This document shows, piece after piece, positions 1 through 6,387 of a stretch of 21,792 nucleotides of DNA. The first letter of the stretch is position 1. Each line of letters starts with the position of its first letter. The stretch is from a virus. Where the stretch lies: positions 1-21,792 of the IMG/VR virus record IMGVR_UViG_3300020190_000407; one strand, 5' to 3'. Under the pieces are notes generated by a model. It made no database searches and was not told where the DNA came from. It saw nothing but the letters and a program-made list of their open reading frames with translations. Position numbers and translations under genes: made by a program.

Positions 1-412
1 CGACATAGGGATGGATGCCTTTGTTGTAGACCAGTTTGATGAAGGTACTGTTGTAGCACAGTGCCCAGTTGAGTGCCTGACTGAACATCTGATCCGCGTT
101 CGAGTTGAGCCATTCGTCGTTGAGTGCTTGACTGAGTACAGGCACCTTGGAATGTTCTGTCTTAGACACAGACGCGCCGATGGAGATGCTGAACCGGGTG
201 GTTTCTGCGGAGTAAAGAAACGACGCGAGCTGGTCAATGTGGGGGTAGATCTTGTTGTAGTGTGCGGGAGCCTCATCCGGTCCGCTGCCAAACAGGAAGA
301 ACGACCGCAAGGTCTGGTAGTCTGCCCGCCGTTCCTGGATGCTGACCATGCATTTGGTCGCCATCTGGTTGTAGAACGCCTCGCGCTCCAGCGGTTCGAC
401 GGGAATTTTCAT
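1..412 (-). CDS. Portal protein, N-terminal fragment (cut by the window edge)
   Basis: The frame opens at an ATG at 412 and stays open to base 1, giving about 137 residues that begin MKIPVEPLEREAFYNQMA. Portal proteins form the dodecameric ring at the capsid vertex through which DNA is packaged and ejected. The call rests on position (third gene after terL) and on sequence character: an amphipathic N-terminal helix, then a Tyr/Asp-rich stretch (HYNKIYPHIDQLASFLYS) and an alpha/beta segment ending near LCYNSTFIKLVYNKG, as seen in podovirus-type portals. The ATG overlaps the stop of the upstream gene (ATGA at 409-412), so translation is probably coupled. No portal-specific catalytic motif exists to confirm it. 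The C-terminal two thirds lie outside the window. Confidence 0.7.
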   Translation of the reverse strand, partial: MKIPVEPLEREAFYNQMATKCMVSIQERRADYQTLRSFFLFGSGPDEAPAHYNKIYPHIDQLASFLYSAETTRFSISIGASVSKTEHSKVPVLSQALNDEWLNSNADQMFSQALNWALCYNSTFIKLVYNKGIHPYV

Positions 413-828
413 GTAGGCACTTTCAGGTTTTCGTGATCACGCACGACGACTGCCGGACGAAGATGCGGCAAGGGTACGCCAGAATCCCGGATAGACGCAA
501 GTCCTTGCACCTGTTCGCCTTTGATGGAACGCAGGTCGAATTGTCCGATCTGTGCAGGATTGCCCCACTGTACGCCAAAGTTGCGGTTGTTTGGCTTGAG
601 CAAGGCGTGCTGCTGGTGATCGCCTTCGCGGGATGACTTGATGTCGGTCATCTTGAAGTCGCTTGCAAGGGAGCGCAGTGTGGTGTCGGCGTGTTTGGTG
701 CGATCCGACTTCATGGACACGGGTTGCAGGAAGACCAGTTGCACCTCCTCACACCCGTGCGGGCACACGCCTTCGCTGCTCTCAAAGAACCCATGCACGG
801 CGCATTTGTAGTCATGCACGACGGCCAT
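409..828 (-). CDS. Small phage protein with zinc-ribbon-like N-terminus, between terL and portal
   Basis: 139 residues starting MAVVHDYKCAVHGFFES. The N-terminus has C-x2-H and C-P-H-G-C clusters (near residues 9-12 and 22-26), which look like a short zinc-binding ribbon. The rest is polar, with a segment DTTLRSLASDFKMTDIKSS that I associate with small hypothetical proteins in the terminase-portal interval of other phages. The frame extends upstream to 1065, but that part runs opposite the well-supported reading frame of the neighbouring gene. The ATG at 828 gives a 17-base overlap with the upstream stop, in keeping with the local style. It overlaps the portal start by 4 bases. Function is unknown; a structural or packaging accessory role is only an inference from position. 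Confidence 0.75.
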   Translation of the reverse strand: MAVVHDYKCAVHGFFESSEGVCPHGCEEVQLVFLQPVSMKSDRTKHADTTLRSLASDFKMTDIKSSREGDHQQHALLKPNNRNFGVQWGNPAQIGQFDLRSIKGEQVQGLASIRDSGVPLPHLRPAVVVRDHENLKVPT

Positions 829-1225
829 TGATGCTCTCCATTTGTTCATCCAGTCGCAGGATGCGGAAGTCATACTTGTTGCGCACTGCGGAGTGTACTT
901 TGAAACCGTCGGGCGTGAACACAATCCGGGTCTCCCGACGCAAGGCAGGTTTCGGATCCTTGCGGTACTCGATCTCCTCACGCCCCAGGCGGAAGCGCTT
1001 TTGCACCGTCTCGCCTCGAAGCAGCGCCCGGTAAGCCTTGCTTGCACGGTGTTGCAGGCTGGCACTCAAGGGAACCTCTTTGCGCAGGAACACATCCCGG
1101 AAATAGTGGCTTGATATGCCACACAAATCCGCAAACAGGTTGACGCTGATGCCCGGATGTGGATCGTCAAACACCCGGTCGATGAGCCGCATCAACTCCC
1201 GCTTACTGAAGTCTTCTTCCCGCAT
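812..1225 (-). CDS. HTH-like protein downstream of terL; possible small terminase or regulator
   Basis: 137 residues from an ATG at 1225, overlapping the terL stop by 23 bases. A TTG at 1234 would add three residues. Residues about 20-60 read NLFADLCGISSHYFRDVFLR followed by an Arg-rich helix, a spacing resembling the AraC-type or a generic helix-turn-helix. The C-terminal half is basic and beta-rich (RETRIVFTPDGFKVHSAV). Its place directly after terL makes a packaging role possible, such as DNA recognition like a small terminase subunit, although small terminases usually precede terL. It could equally be a regulator. The fold is inferred from residue pattern only. Confidence 0.7.
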   Translation of the reverse strand: MREEDFSKRELMRLIDRVFDDPHPGISVNLFADLCGISSHYFRDVFLRKEVPLSASLQHRASKAYRALLRGETVQKRFRLGREEIEYRKDPKPALRRETRIVFTPDGFKVHSAVRNKYDFRILRLDEQMESINGRRA

Positions 1226-2984
1226 TGATTCCAAAACCTAGCTGCTGTAGGTAGTTGTTCACCTGCCGCCCGACCACTTGCGACTCGGGTGCAATGTCCT
1301 GCTGCTCTTTGACTGTAGCACGCGTCAGTCGCATCTGAATCAACCTCGGCTGAACCTGTTCCGCAAACGCAGCACACGCCAGCGCACTTGCCACCACCCG
1401 GTCATCCTTGTTCCTGCCATACGCATGAATGCTTGATCCGTCCCTCACAATCGCTTTCATCTCCTCAAGCAAGTCTACCGAGTAGACCTTCATCATGCCA
1501 CGCTCAAACAGATCCTTGAAGTAACTCATCATCCGTTCCTTAGTGGCAATCGTCGTCTGCCATCCCAAGGACATCGTCGGGCCTCCCAGCGTGTCGTTTC
1601 TCCGCCACAAGTAGTGCTGCATGTTGCTCAACACTGCCGCCAGCCCAGTCCCGTAACTCTCCTTCACCGAAAACGCCTGCCGTCTCAGGTTCTTCAACTC
1701 ATTCAACACCGCCTGCCCAGGACCGTTCACCTCCAGATTCAAGGTGCTGTTCCGATAAGCACCCGCCAAGTAACAAATCACCCAGGCAAACTGGTAAGTG
1801 TTCAACTCACTGGTCGCAAACTCAGCAACGTGATCCAAACCGTCCGCATACGCCCGGTACACCTGAATACAAAACCGATCCGCCCAATCTGAACTCCCAT
1901 ACGCAGGGTCGGCACCAATCACGTAGTACCCGTTCACATCCGGCTCCTGCCACACCTTCATCGTCGCCAAACGCTCAGTACTGCGCAACAACTCCGTGTC
2001 CACAAAAACCTGCCCAAGACTCACCCGGTAATAATCCACCTCCGCCTTCTTTGCCGCTTTCATCGCATCTGTACAACGTGCATTACTAAAGTAGGAACTG
2101 CCCGTCATGACAAACGCATAGTCCTCCGTCGGAGGAAACTCCTGATACATCAACGCATCATCTTTAATCCCCTCGGCAAGCTTCCATCTCCACCAAGCAA
2201 TCTGCCGACTATTGACCTCAAAGTTGTACTGCCGCTTTACATCCCGCGTCCACTCCTTCTCCTCAGGACTCAACTTCCCATCCCAGTACACCTTGTACAC
2301 ATCCGTGTCGCCTGCAACCTGATACAACTCGTTCCTCCACCAACCACAAAAGATCGCATGCTGCGTCCTCGCCCTCTTGGCCGTAATGTACATGTCATGA
2401 AACATGTTAAACCCACGGGCAGTGCTCTCAAACAAATAAAGCCGGTTCGGATTCGTCTCCGCCAAACTGGCAAGCAAACTCGCTAACCCCTCCTCATCCC
2501 CCCAACTGCTCGTCTCCGTACCATGCAAAAACGTAATCGCCTTCCCCCTCCCCAAACTCCCCTTCGCCCTTATCCCCGCCACCTGATAAAACAACCGACT
2601 CCTGTTCTTCAACACCATCTGATTCCGATTATGCGTCAGCAACGGTATCTTGTACTCAGGAGGCAACCCATCCATGTACATCCCTAACGTCGTCCTGAAC
2701 ACATCCCGATTCTCCTCCGTGTCCGTCGTCAATGTACCCTGAAACCCAGGGTTAATAAAATGCCAATACAAATCCAGCGCCAAACTGATCGTCGTAATCC
2801 CTAACTGCCTTCCCTTCAAAATTACAAAGAAATGCTTCCCCTCCTCTAACCCCTTCCCAATCTGCTCCATCACAAACCTCTGCGTACCCAGCAACTGAGT
2901 ACCCAGCTTTCGCATCCCCTGCTCCTTCGTCTCTACCGTCAACTCACGGCAGAAACGCTCAAACTTCCTCACATCAAACCCCAT
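1203..2984 (-). CDS. terL: Terminase large subunit (DNA-packaging ATPase and nuclease)
   Basis: 593 residues, a normal full length. TerL docks on the portal, pumps DNA into the prohead using ATP and cuts the concatemer. The ATPase domain shows a Walker A-type loop KGRQLGITT (about 57-65), a Walker B-like strand AITFLHGTE (149-157) with the catalytic Glu at its end, and a motif III-like FESTARG (185-191). The RNase H-like nuclease domain shows IGADPAYG (Asp359), LEVNG (Glu418) and KDDRVVASALA (Asp527/528), the expected acidic triad. The ATG at 2984 follows a strong GGAGGTG ribosome site. It is the first gene of the leftward late operon and faces the early genes across a long intergenic region. 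No truncation is seen. Confidence 0.95.
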   Translation of the reverse strand: MGFDVRKFERFCRELTVETKEQGMRKLGTQLLGTQRFVMEQIGKGLEEGKHFFVILKGRQLGITTISLALDLYWHFINPGFQGTLTTDTEENRDVFRTTLGMYMDGLPPEYKIPLLTHNRNQMVLKNRSRLFYQVAGIRAKGSLGRGKAITFLHGTETSSWGDEEGLASLLASLAETNPNRLYLFESTARGFNMFHDMYITAKRARTQHAIFCGWWRNELYQVAGDTDVYKVYWDGKLSPEEKEWTRDVKRQYNFEVNSRQIAWWRWKLAEGIKDDALMYQEFPPTEDYAFVMTGSSYFSNARCTDAMKAAKKAEVDYYRVSLGQVFVDTELLRSTERLATMKVWQEPDVNGYYVIGADPAYGSSDWADRFCIQVYRAYADGLDHVAEFATSELNTYQFAWVICYLAGAYRNSTLNLEVNGPGQAVLNELKNLRRQAFSVKESYGTGLAAVLSNMQHYLWRRNDTLGGPTMSLGWQTTIATKERMMSYFKDLFERGMMKVYSVDLLEEMKAIVRDGSSIHAYGRNKDDRVVASALACAAFAEQVQPRLIQMRLTRATVKEQQDIAPESQVVGRQVNNYLQQLGFGINAGRRLQ

Positions 2985-3294
2985 ATCACACCTCCATCAC
3001 CACCATCCTACCAGAAACACAATTTCTTCTGGGGGGAAGAATGGTGGGGGGCACGCGCCGAGGCACCCCCCTGGCCCATCGATCGACCACCACGCAAGCC
3101 CGAGAGCCGCGCATTGCTACCCAGCCGCCCCATACCCAAGAGCGCCGTCCAGGATCCTAGCAGTGTCCAGCGTGCGCGCTTTCCAGTAGCGCGGCACTGC
3201 CATGCCCGTCCCCATAACCCTGCGCAGTCGCCATAGGCCTGCAATCGAGCATTCGGATGCCATGCAATACCGCACTACCGCCCTACCCCATAAT

Positions 3295-3320
3295 CCGCCC
3301 GAGGCCCCTATAATGGGCGG
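3295..3320. promoter_or_regulatory. Inverted repeat flanking a TATAAT hexamer
   Basis: CCGCCC at 3295-3300 and GGGCGG at 3315-3320 form an inverted repeat around a perfect TATAAT at 3309-3314 on the plus strand. If the hexamer is a -10 box for the early operon, the repeat could be an operator or a structured leader. There is no good -35 match 16-18 bases upstream, so the promoter reading is weak. Confidence 0.25.
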
Positions 3321-3430
3321 ACGGTGATAGACCCCCATTCCATCCCACCAAGCCTAAGATCTATCTATTGTATACGTATTGACCGTCTATCGGCCGGATG
3401 AATGGTACCCCACTTTTGATACTTCCGTAG

Positions 3431-3481
3431 GGGGTGCACCCCTTCTGACTGAGCGCATGATGATGATTGTGCACTCTGCAC
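3431..3481. promoter_or_regulatory. Two palindromes with GTGCAC cores upstream of the first early gene
   Basis: A perfect 12-base palindrome GGGGTGCACCCC lies at 3431-3442. A second inverted repeat, GTGCA-CTC-TGCAC, lies at 3469-3481. Both contain GTGCAC, and the two cores start 35 bases apart. They end 17 bases before the first early ATG (3499). This is a plausible operator pair for the XRE regulator encoded at 5968, but that link is inference. Confidence 0.3.
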
Positions 3482-3498
3482 TTTACAAAGGAGATACC

Positions 3499-3690
3499 AT
3501 GACCATACTCTCTAAACTCCTCACTGTCTTTGCGGCACTGAACGGACTTGCGCTGCTTGCATCCATCGTTTTACCGGTTTTGATGGCGGCCACGGTTATC
3601 ACTCCGGCGCTGTTGATTGGCACGACCGGTGCAGTGTGCGGTGCAGCGATCATTGTCGCGTATGTCGTTTGCTTCGTATTCTTGTCTTAA
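3499..3690 (+). CDS. Small early membrane protein, two predicted TM helices
   Basis: 63 residues, MTILSKLLTVFAALNG onward. Two hydrophobic segments (about 6-31 and 34-62) joined by a very short polar turn suggest a helical hairpin in the inner membrane. The frame is open further upstream, but the ATG at 3499 is chosen because AAAGGAG ends six bases before it. It is the first gene of the rightward early operon, ahead of ardC. Early membrane micro-proteins in phages often act in superinfection exclusion or host takeover, but nothing in this sequence shows which. No known family is recognised. Confidence 0.7.
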   Translation: MTILSKLLTVFAALNGLALLASIVLPVLMAATVITPALLIGTTGAVCGAAIIVAYVVCFVFLS

Positions 3691-3717
3691 CACACTCAAC
3701 AATCTGGAAGGATTACG

Positions 3718-4560
3718 ATGGATATTGCAAAACTCATTACGGATCGCATCATCGCAGAGCTTGAGGCAGGCACTGCGCCTTGGGTTAAACCTTGGTCAGA
3801 GGCATGCGAGGCTTACAACCCACTCTCAGGAACCGTGTACCGTGGCATCAACCAATTCTGGCTTGGGATGCACGGCATGGGACGTTCAAATGCCTGGATG
3901 ACGTTCAAGCAGGCAAGCGCCGCGCGTATGCGCATCAAGGCGGGTTCAAAAGGTGTTCCGGTCGTGTTCTGGAAAACCCTCGAAGTCGAGCGTACTAAGT
4001 CGAACGGTGAGGCGGAGACGGCCACGGTTCCCATGCTTCGCAGCTACTATGTGTTCAATGCAGACGATATCGAGGGTGCTGCATTCTCGCGCGACCGTGC
4101 AGCGTTGACCGGAACCATGGACAGTCGCGTCACTGCCGTTGTTGAGCGATTGTGTCTTGCGGGTGGTGTACAACTCGCTTCCGGTGCATTCTATAACGGT
4201 TCCCGTGACTGCATTGGCATGCCTGCATTCGGGGACTTTAGATCAGAGGCCGACTATGCAGCGACTTTGCTGCATGAATGCACTCACGCCACGGGCCACG
4301 CTTCCCGGCTGGATCGCAAGCTCGCCAACCGCTTTGGCACTGAAGCTTATGCCTACGAAGAACTCATCGCCGAGTTAGGCGCTGCAATGCTGTGTATGCG
4401 CACGGGAGTCGATGGCAAGCTCCAGCATGCATCCTACATCGCCTCATGGTTGCAAGTCCTGCGCGGTGACAAAACTGCAATCGTCAAGGCGGCGAGCGCT
4501 GCGCAAAAGGCGTGCGACTACCTCACCGCAACCCAAGCCGCCGAGGAACTCGCAGCGTAG
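3718..4560 (+). CDS. ardC: ArdC-type antirestriction protein (ssDNA-binding domain plus zincin domain)
   Basis: 280 residues. ArdC proteins protect incoming DNA from host restriction. They combine an N-terminal ssDNA-binding domain (formerly DUF1738) with a C-terminal metallopeptidase-like domain. Residues 1-115 fit the N-domain, with APWVKPW (20-26), NPLSG and YRGIN (41-45), the WMTFKQA strand (60-66), GSKGVPVVFWK (77-86) and YYVFNADDIEG (110-120). Residues 186-194 are HECTHATGH, the zinc-binding HExxH motif with a further His. EELIAELGA (214-222) supplies a likely third ligand. GGAAGGA precedes the ATG at 3718. As second gene of the early operon it fits the need to act soon after DNA entry. 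Confidence 0.9.
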   Translation: MDIAKLITDRIIAELEAGTAPWVKPWSEACEAYNPLSGTVYRGINQFWLGMHGMGRSNAWMTFKQASAARMRIKAGSKGVPVVFWKTLEVERTKSNGEAETATVPMLRSYYVFNADDIEGAAFSRDRAALTGTMDSRVTAVVERLCLAGGVQLASGAFYNGSRDCIGMPAFGDFRSEADYAATLLHECTHATGHASRLDRKLANRFGTEAYAYEELIAELGAAMLCMRTGVDGKLQHASYIASWLQVLRGDKTAIVKAASAAQKACDYLTATQAAEELAA

Positions 4561-4567
4561 CAGAGTC

Positions 4568-4614
4568 TATCGGTTAGCCTACCGATGGTGGGCTACACGA
4601 TGCACTTCGCATCG
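4568..4614 (+). promoter_or_regulatory. Leader with competing stem-loops before the 4634 gene
   Basis: ATCGGT (4569-4574) can pair with ACCGAT (4581-4586). TAGCC in that loop (4575-4579) can instead pair with GGCTA (4591-4595), so the two stems exclude each other. A third stem, CGATGC-acttc-GCATCG (4598-4614), sits just before the AAGGAG ribosome site at 4620-4625. This could act as an attenuator or a translational control leader. No T-tract follows, so it is not a simple terminator. Confidence 0.3.
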
Positions 4615-4633
4615 CAATTAAGGAGACGCCACC

Positions 4634-4882
4634 ATGAAAACCACCACAGTTAAGATATCGGAAGGATTCCACTCCGTTCGGCCCATTACCCTGCGCATAC
4701 GGAATGACAAAATCACGCCGCACCAGCGGATGCGCCTGATGAAGCATATGTGCGGCATCAAGACCTGCACCTGCCAGCCATACCACGGTTGGCGCATCGA
4801 GGGACTGAATGATGGGTGGTTCTTGTTCTTGCTGAGCCATGCAGAATGGAGGGAATATAAAAATAGGCGGGATGCACGATGA
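4634..4882 (+). CDS. Small early protein of unknown function, Cys/His-containing
   Basis: 82 residues. The ATG at 4634 follows TTAAGGAG at good spacing. The first half is basic. Its middle has a cysteine cluster MCGIKTCTCQPYHGW, which may bind metal. The end is aromatic and basic (WFLFLLSHAEWREYKNRRDAR). No known family is recognised. It overlaps the next small gene by an ATGA junction, so the two are probably translationally coupled. Size and place between ardC and the regulator block are typical of early host-interaction genes, but no role can be assigned. Confidence 0.65.
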   Translation: MKTTTVKISEGFHSVRPITLRIRNDKITPHQRMRLMKHMCGIKTCTCQPYHGWRIEGLNDGWFLFLLSHAEWREYKNRRDAR

Positions 4883-4965
4883 AACGCTCCAGCACCCTTA
4901 CCCTCATCATCGGCGGAGCTTCGTTCGGAGCAGTCTTCGCCGTTATCTTGTTCGCCTTTATTTGA
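4879..4965 (+). CDS. 28-residue single-TM micro-protein
   Basis: The ATG at 4879 overlaps the stop of the previous gene (ATGA). The product begins MKRSSTLTLIIGGASFGAVF and continues hydrophobic to its end, that is, a short basic N-terminus followed by one membrane span. GGGATG upstream gives a weak ribosome site, and coupling to the upstream gene is likely. It is too short for family recognition. Support comes from the tight junction, the clear membrane pattern and the close spacing of the next gene. Confidence 0.45.
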   Translation: MKRSSTLTLIIGGASFGAVFAVILFAFI

Positions 4966-4976
4966 TAGGACATAGA

Positions 4977-5102
4977 ATGAACATCCGCTTTGAAAGAACG
5001 TCCTTTGGCTGGAAAGCGTATCATCGCCGAGGGAATGCTTTCGTCTACTTTGGGCATTTCCGCACTCAGCGCGAGGCCCGTGAAGCCCTAGCATCTGACT
5101 GA
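4977..5102 (+). CDS. 41-residue small basic early protein
   Basis: Begins MNIRFERTSFGWKAYHRRG and ends with a helix REAREALASD. TAGGA lies before the ATG at 4977, and it starts 11 bases after the previous stop. The pattern, two short beta strands with aromatic residues and then a charged helix, looks like a compact folded mini-protein. No family is recognised. A stable hairpin follows its stop codon, suggesting a transcript boundary here. Confidence 0.55.
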   Translation: MNIRFERTSFGWKAYHRRGNAFVYFGHFRTQREAREALASD

Positions 5103-5108
5103 TCCACC

Positions 5109-5137
5109 GGGGCTACGGCCCCCAACCCCTCCCACCC
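5109..5137. other. cTACGg tetraloop hairpin followed by a G-quadruplex motif on the minus strand
   Basis: GGGGC (5109-5113) pairs with GCCCC (5118-5122) around TACG, giving the exceptionally stable UNCG-class tetraloop in RNA, six bases after the stop of the 4977 gene. The minus strand of 5119-5137 has four G-runs (GGG-T-GGG-A-GGGG-TT-GGGGG), a strong G-quadruplex pattern. An eight-C run follows at 5151-5158. No T-tract follows the hairpin, so it may be an RNA processing or protection element or an atypical terminator. Confidence 0.4.
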
Positions 5138-5195
5138 ACCTATGCCTAATCCCCCCCCTCCAACCTTTTTCAAAACACATGGTAGGGGGGACCAT

Positions 5196-5402
5196 ATGGA
5201 TGTAGCGCCCATGCAACACTCTTTTTCCATACCCGCATCCGATGCAGACGAAACCCTCTTGGCAGAATGGAGATGCGCCCTCGTTGCCAGGATGCAACAC
5301 CTGCTCTCCGACTCCGTGCACCTCACCCAACCCGCTAGCGAGACCCTTCGAGATCCGGCACCCGTCCCCCCATACCGAAAACCTCACCCGCATTCGCAGT
5401 GA
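5196..5402 (+). CDS. Possible small protein, unknown
   Basis: 68 residues from an ATG at 5196 preceded by a GGGGGG run. The middle (DADETLLAEWRCALVARMQH) looks like a real amphipathic helix. The C-terminus is Pro-rich and low in complexity. An open frame also exists on the opposite strand, and the region has strong C-bias on the plus strand, so this may be chance. No family is recognised. Codon use is not clearly informative at this length. Confidence 0.35.
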   Translation: MDVAPMQHSFSIPASDADETLLAEWRCALVARMQHLLSDSVHLTQPASETLRDPAPVPPYRKPHPHSQ

Positions 5403-5634
5403 TGTGTTTTTGTGCTAAACGCACGCACGGTCTCTAGTTTATCAGGCGTATCAAAGAGTTGCCAGCTCTCTGACCCTCGGCGCTGGTCCCGATGCTTACC
5501 GTTTTTTCCTGTCCAGGACGGCTTGCAAGAAGTACCCCAAAGTTTGGCCCGTTTATCCGCTTCGCTCGACCGACAGCTTGCGAGGACTGGGTTATGGCCC
5601 CCTACTCGACACTCTACCCGCCAGCGAGACCCTT
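5331..5634 (+). repeat. Pair of 18-base direct repeats, one mismatch
   Basis: CCCGCTAGCGAGACCCTT (5331-5348) recurs as CCCGCCAGCGAGACCCTT (5617-5634), 286 bases apart. One copy is in the doubtful 5196 reading frame and the other in non-coding sequence. They may be traces of a local duplication or binding sites. Confidence 0.5.
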
Positions 5635-5737
5635 GTCAACACGCCAAACGGTCGATAGCATCCGATTATCGGCACCCTGTACGGATTATGGACCGTGGTA
5701 TCATCGAACTTCATCAAAACCAGAGCGAATTGCAGCG
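5403..5737 (+). promoter_or_regulatory. Intergenic region with candidate promoter and operator for the regulator block
   Basis: These 335 bases contain no convincing gene. TTGTCA (5633-5638), a 17-base spacer and TAGCAT (5656-5661) form a fair sigma70-like promoter. The 11-base palindrome CCGAT-T-ATCGG (5662-5672) lies where transcription would start, a classic place for autorepression. The downstream genes are the 5738 small protein and the XRE regulator. Promoter and operator are sequence-pattern inferences only. Confidence 0.35.
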
Positions 5738-5971
5738 ATGAGACTAAAAGATTTGGAAGACGGTGAAGTCTTCATCTTGTTTCGGACCGGGGACATTTTC
5801 AAGCTTAACTTTTCGCAGTTTATACAACCTCTTGGTACACTTTATCACTGCGTTTGCGTGAAAAGCGATTGGAAGGAACAAGTCGGGACAGAAATGCATT
5901 TGCATGGTCTCAGCCGCGTGATTCGCATCTCAAAGCAGAACGTGCGCCATTTAAAGGAGCTAACTCCATGA
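5738..5971 (+). CDS. Early paralogue A: small beta-rich domain shared by three early genes
   Basis: 77 residues starting MRLKDLEDGEVFILFRTG. It matches the 7146 gene and the C-terminal part of the 7643 gene in the pattern L-x2-L-x2-G-x2-F-x-L-x-R, then a Leu/Phe strand, then QPLGTLYHC, then GTEMHLHGL-x2-V. The repeated short strands suggest a small beta-barrel or SH3-like fold. The ATG at 5738 is chosen because it aligns exactly with the start of paralogue B; the frame opens much further upstream without support. It overlaps the XRE gene by ATGA, so the two are likely co-translated. Function unknown; DNA or protein binding would fit, as an inference. Confidence 0.75.
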   Translation: MRLKDLEDGEVFILFRTGDIFKLNFSQFIQPLGTLYHCVCVKSDWKEQVGTEMHLHGLSRVIRISKQNVRHLKELTP

Positions 5972-6387
5972 CCACAGAGAACGTGGATGCTATTAAATTT
6001 GGGGCTTTTGTGCGACGCATGCGCCTCGCGCGAAAACTCAGTCTGCGTGGCATGGCAAGAGCAATGCCGAAAATGAGCGCAAGTTACTTATCTCAAATCG
6101 AACAGGCAGGATGCCCACTGCCGACTGAACAACGCATTAAAGATCTAGCGCAAATCTTGGATGTCGATGCGGATGATCTGCTGGCACGTGCTGGTCGCAT
6201 CTCAACCGATCTTGTCAAGATCATTTGTCTTCATCCTTTAGAGTTTGCCAAACTGCTGCGCAACATGCAGGTCATGTCACCGAAGACCATCGCGTTGCTG
6301 GCCTGCGAAGCGCAACGTCTTGTAATGTTGGAGCATTCTGAGACCCATACCCCTCCTCAGGAAGAATGCAATGAGTCTGTTGACTGA
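5968..6387 (+). CDS. XRE-family helix-turn-helix transcriptional regulator
   Basis: 139 residues. Residues 12-74 form a Cro/C1-type HTH domain, with FVRRMRLARKLSLRGMARAM, the turn and recognition helix MSASYLSQIEQAG (36-48), and the closing helices RIKDLAQILDVDADDLLARAG. A short helical tail (P90-LEFAKLLRNM) follows, as in many small XRE regulators without a peptidase domain. AAAGGAG precedes the ATG at 5968, which overlaps the stop of the upstream gene. It probably represses an early or lysogeny promoter; candidate palindromic operators lie at 3431-3481 and 5662-5672. It has no visible RecA-cleavable domain, so induction would need another signal. Confidence 0.88.
   Translation: MTTENVDAIKFGAFVRRMRLARKLSLRGMARAMPKMSASYLSQIEQAGCPLPTEQRIKDLAQILDVDADDLLARAGRISTDLVKIICLHPLEFAKLLRNMQVMSPKTIALLACEAQRLVMLEHSETHTPPQEECNESVD

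Larger units (their letters stand above)
2985..3498. promoter_or_regulatory. Divergent early/late intergenic control region
   Basis: These 514 bases lie between the divergent starts of terL and the first early gene. I see no convincing gene in them. The part from 3030 to 3330 is GC-rich with C-runs on the plus strand. It holds a hairpin in the terL leader (CCAGAA 3011-3016 with TTCTGG 3027-3032) and a G6/C6 inverted repeat (3046-3051 with 3066-3071). It also holds three copies of a motif close to GCCCNNCCCCATAAYCC (3124-3137 degenerate, 3204-3220, 3280-3296) and a TGCAAT direct repeat (3240-3245, 3263-3268). The part from 3360 on is less GC-rich and has two GTGCAC palindromes. No strong sigma70 promoter is visible on either strand, which may mean activator dependence or a non-canonical promoter. 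Confidence 0.6.

Noticed and set aside
829-1065. Upstream extension of the 409-828 gene
   Set aside because: It would overlap most of the 812-1225 gene in another frame. The extension is Arg/Cys-rich noise and the ATG at 828 fits the local overlap style.
3008-3338. Minus-strand open frames in the divergent intergenic region
   Set aside because: Two overlapping frames with Gly/Arg/Trp-rich low-complexity products, no ribosome site, and the GC-rich composition explains the lack of stops.
5088-5393. Minus-strand open frame in the early intergenic region
   Set aside because: Isolated on the wrong strand, Gly/Val-rich and created by C-runs on the plus strand.
5412-5737. Upstream extensions and plus-strand frames before the 5738 gene
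   Set aside because: The similarity to the paralogue at 7146 starts exactly at 5738, and the extensions have no ribosome site.
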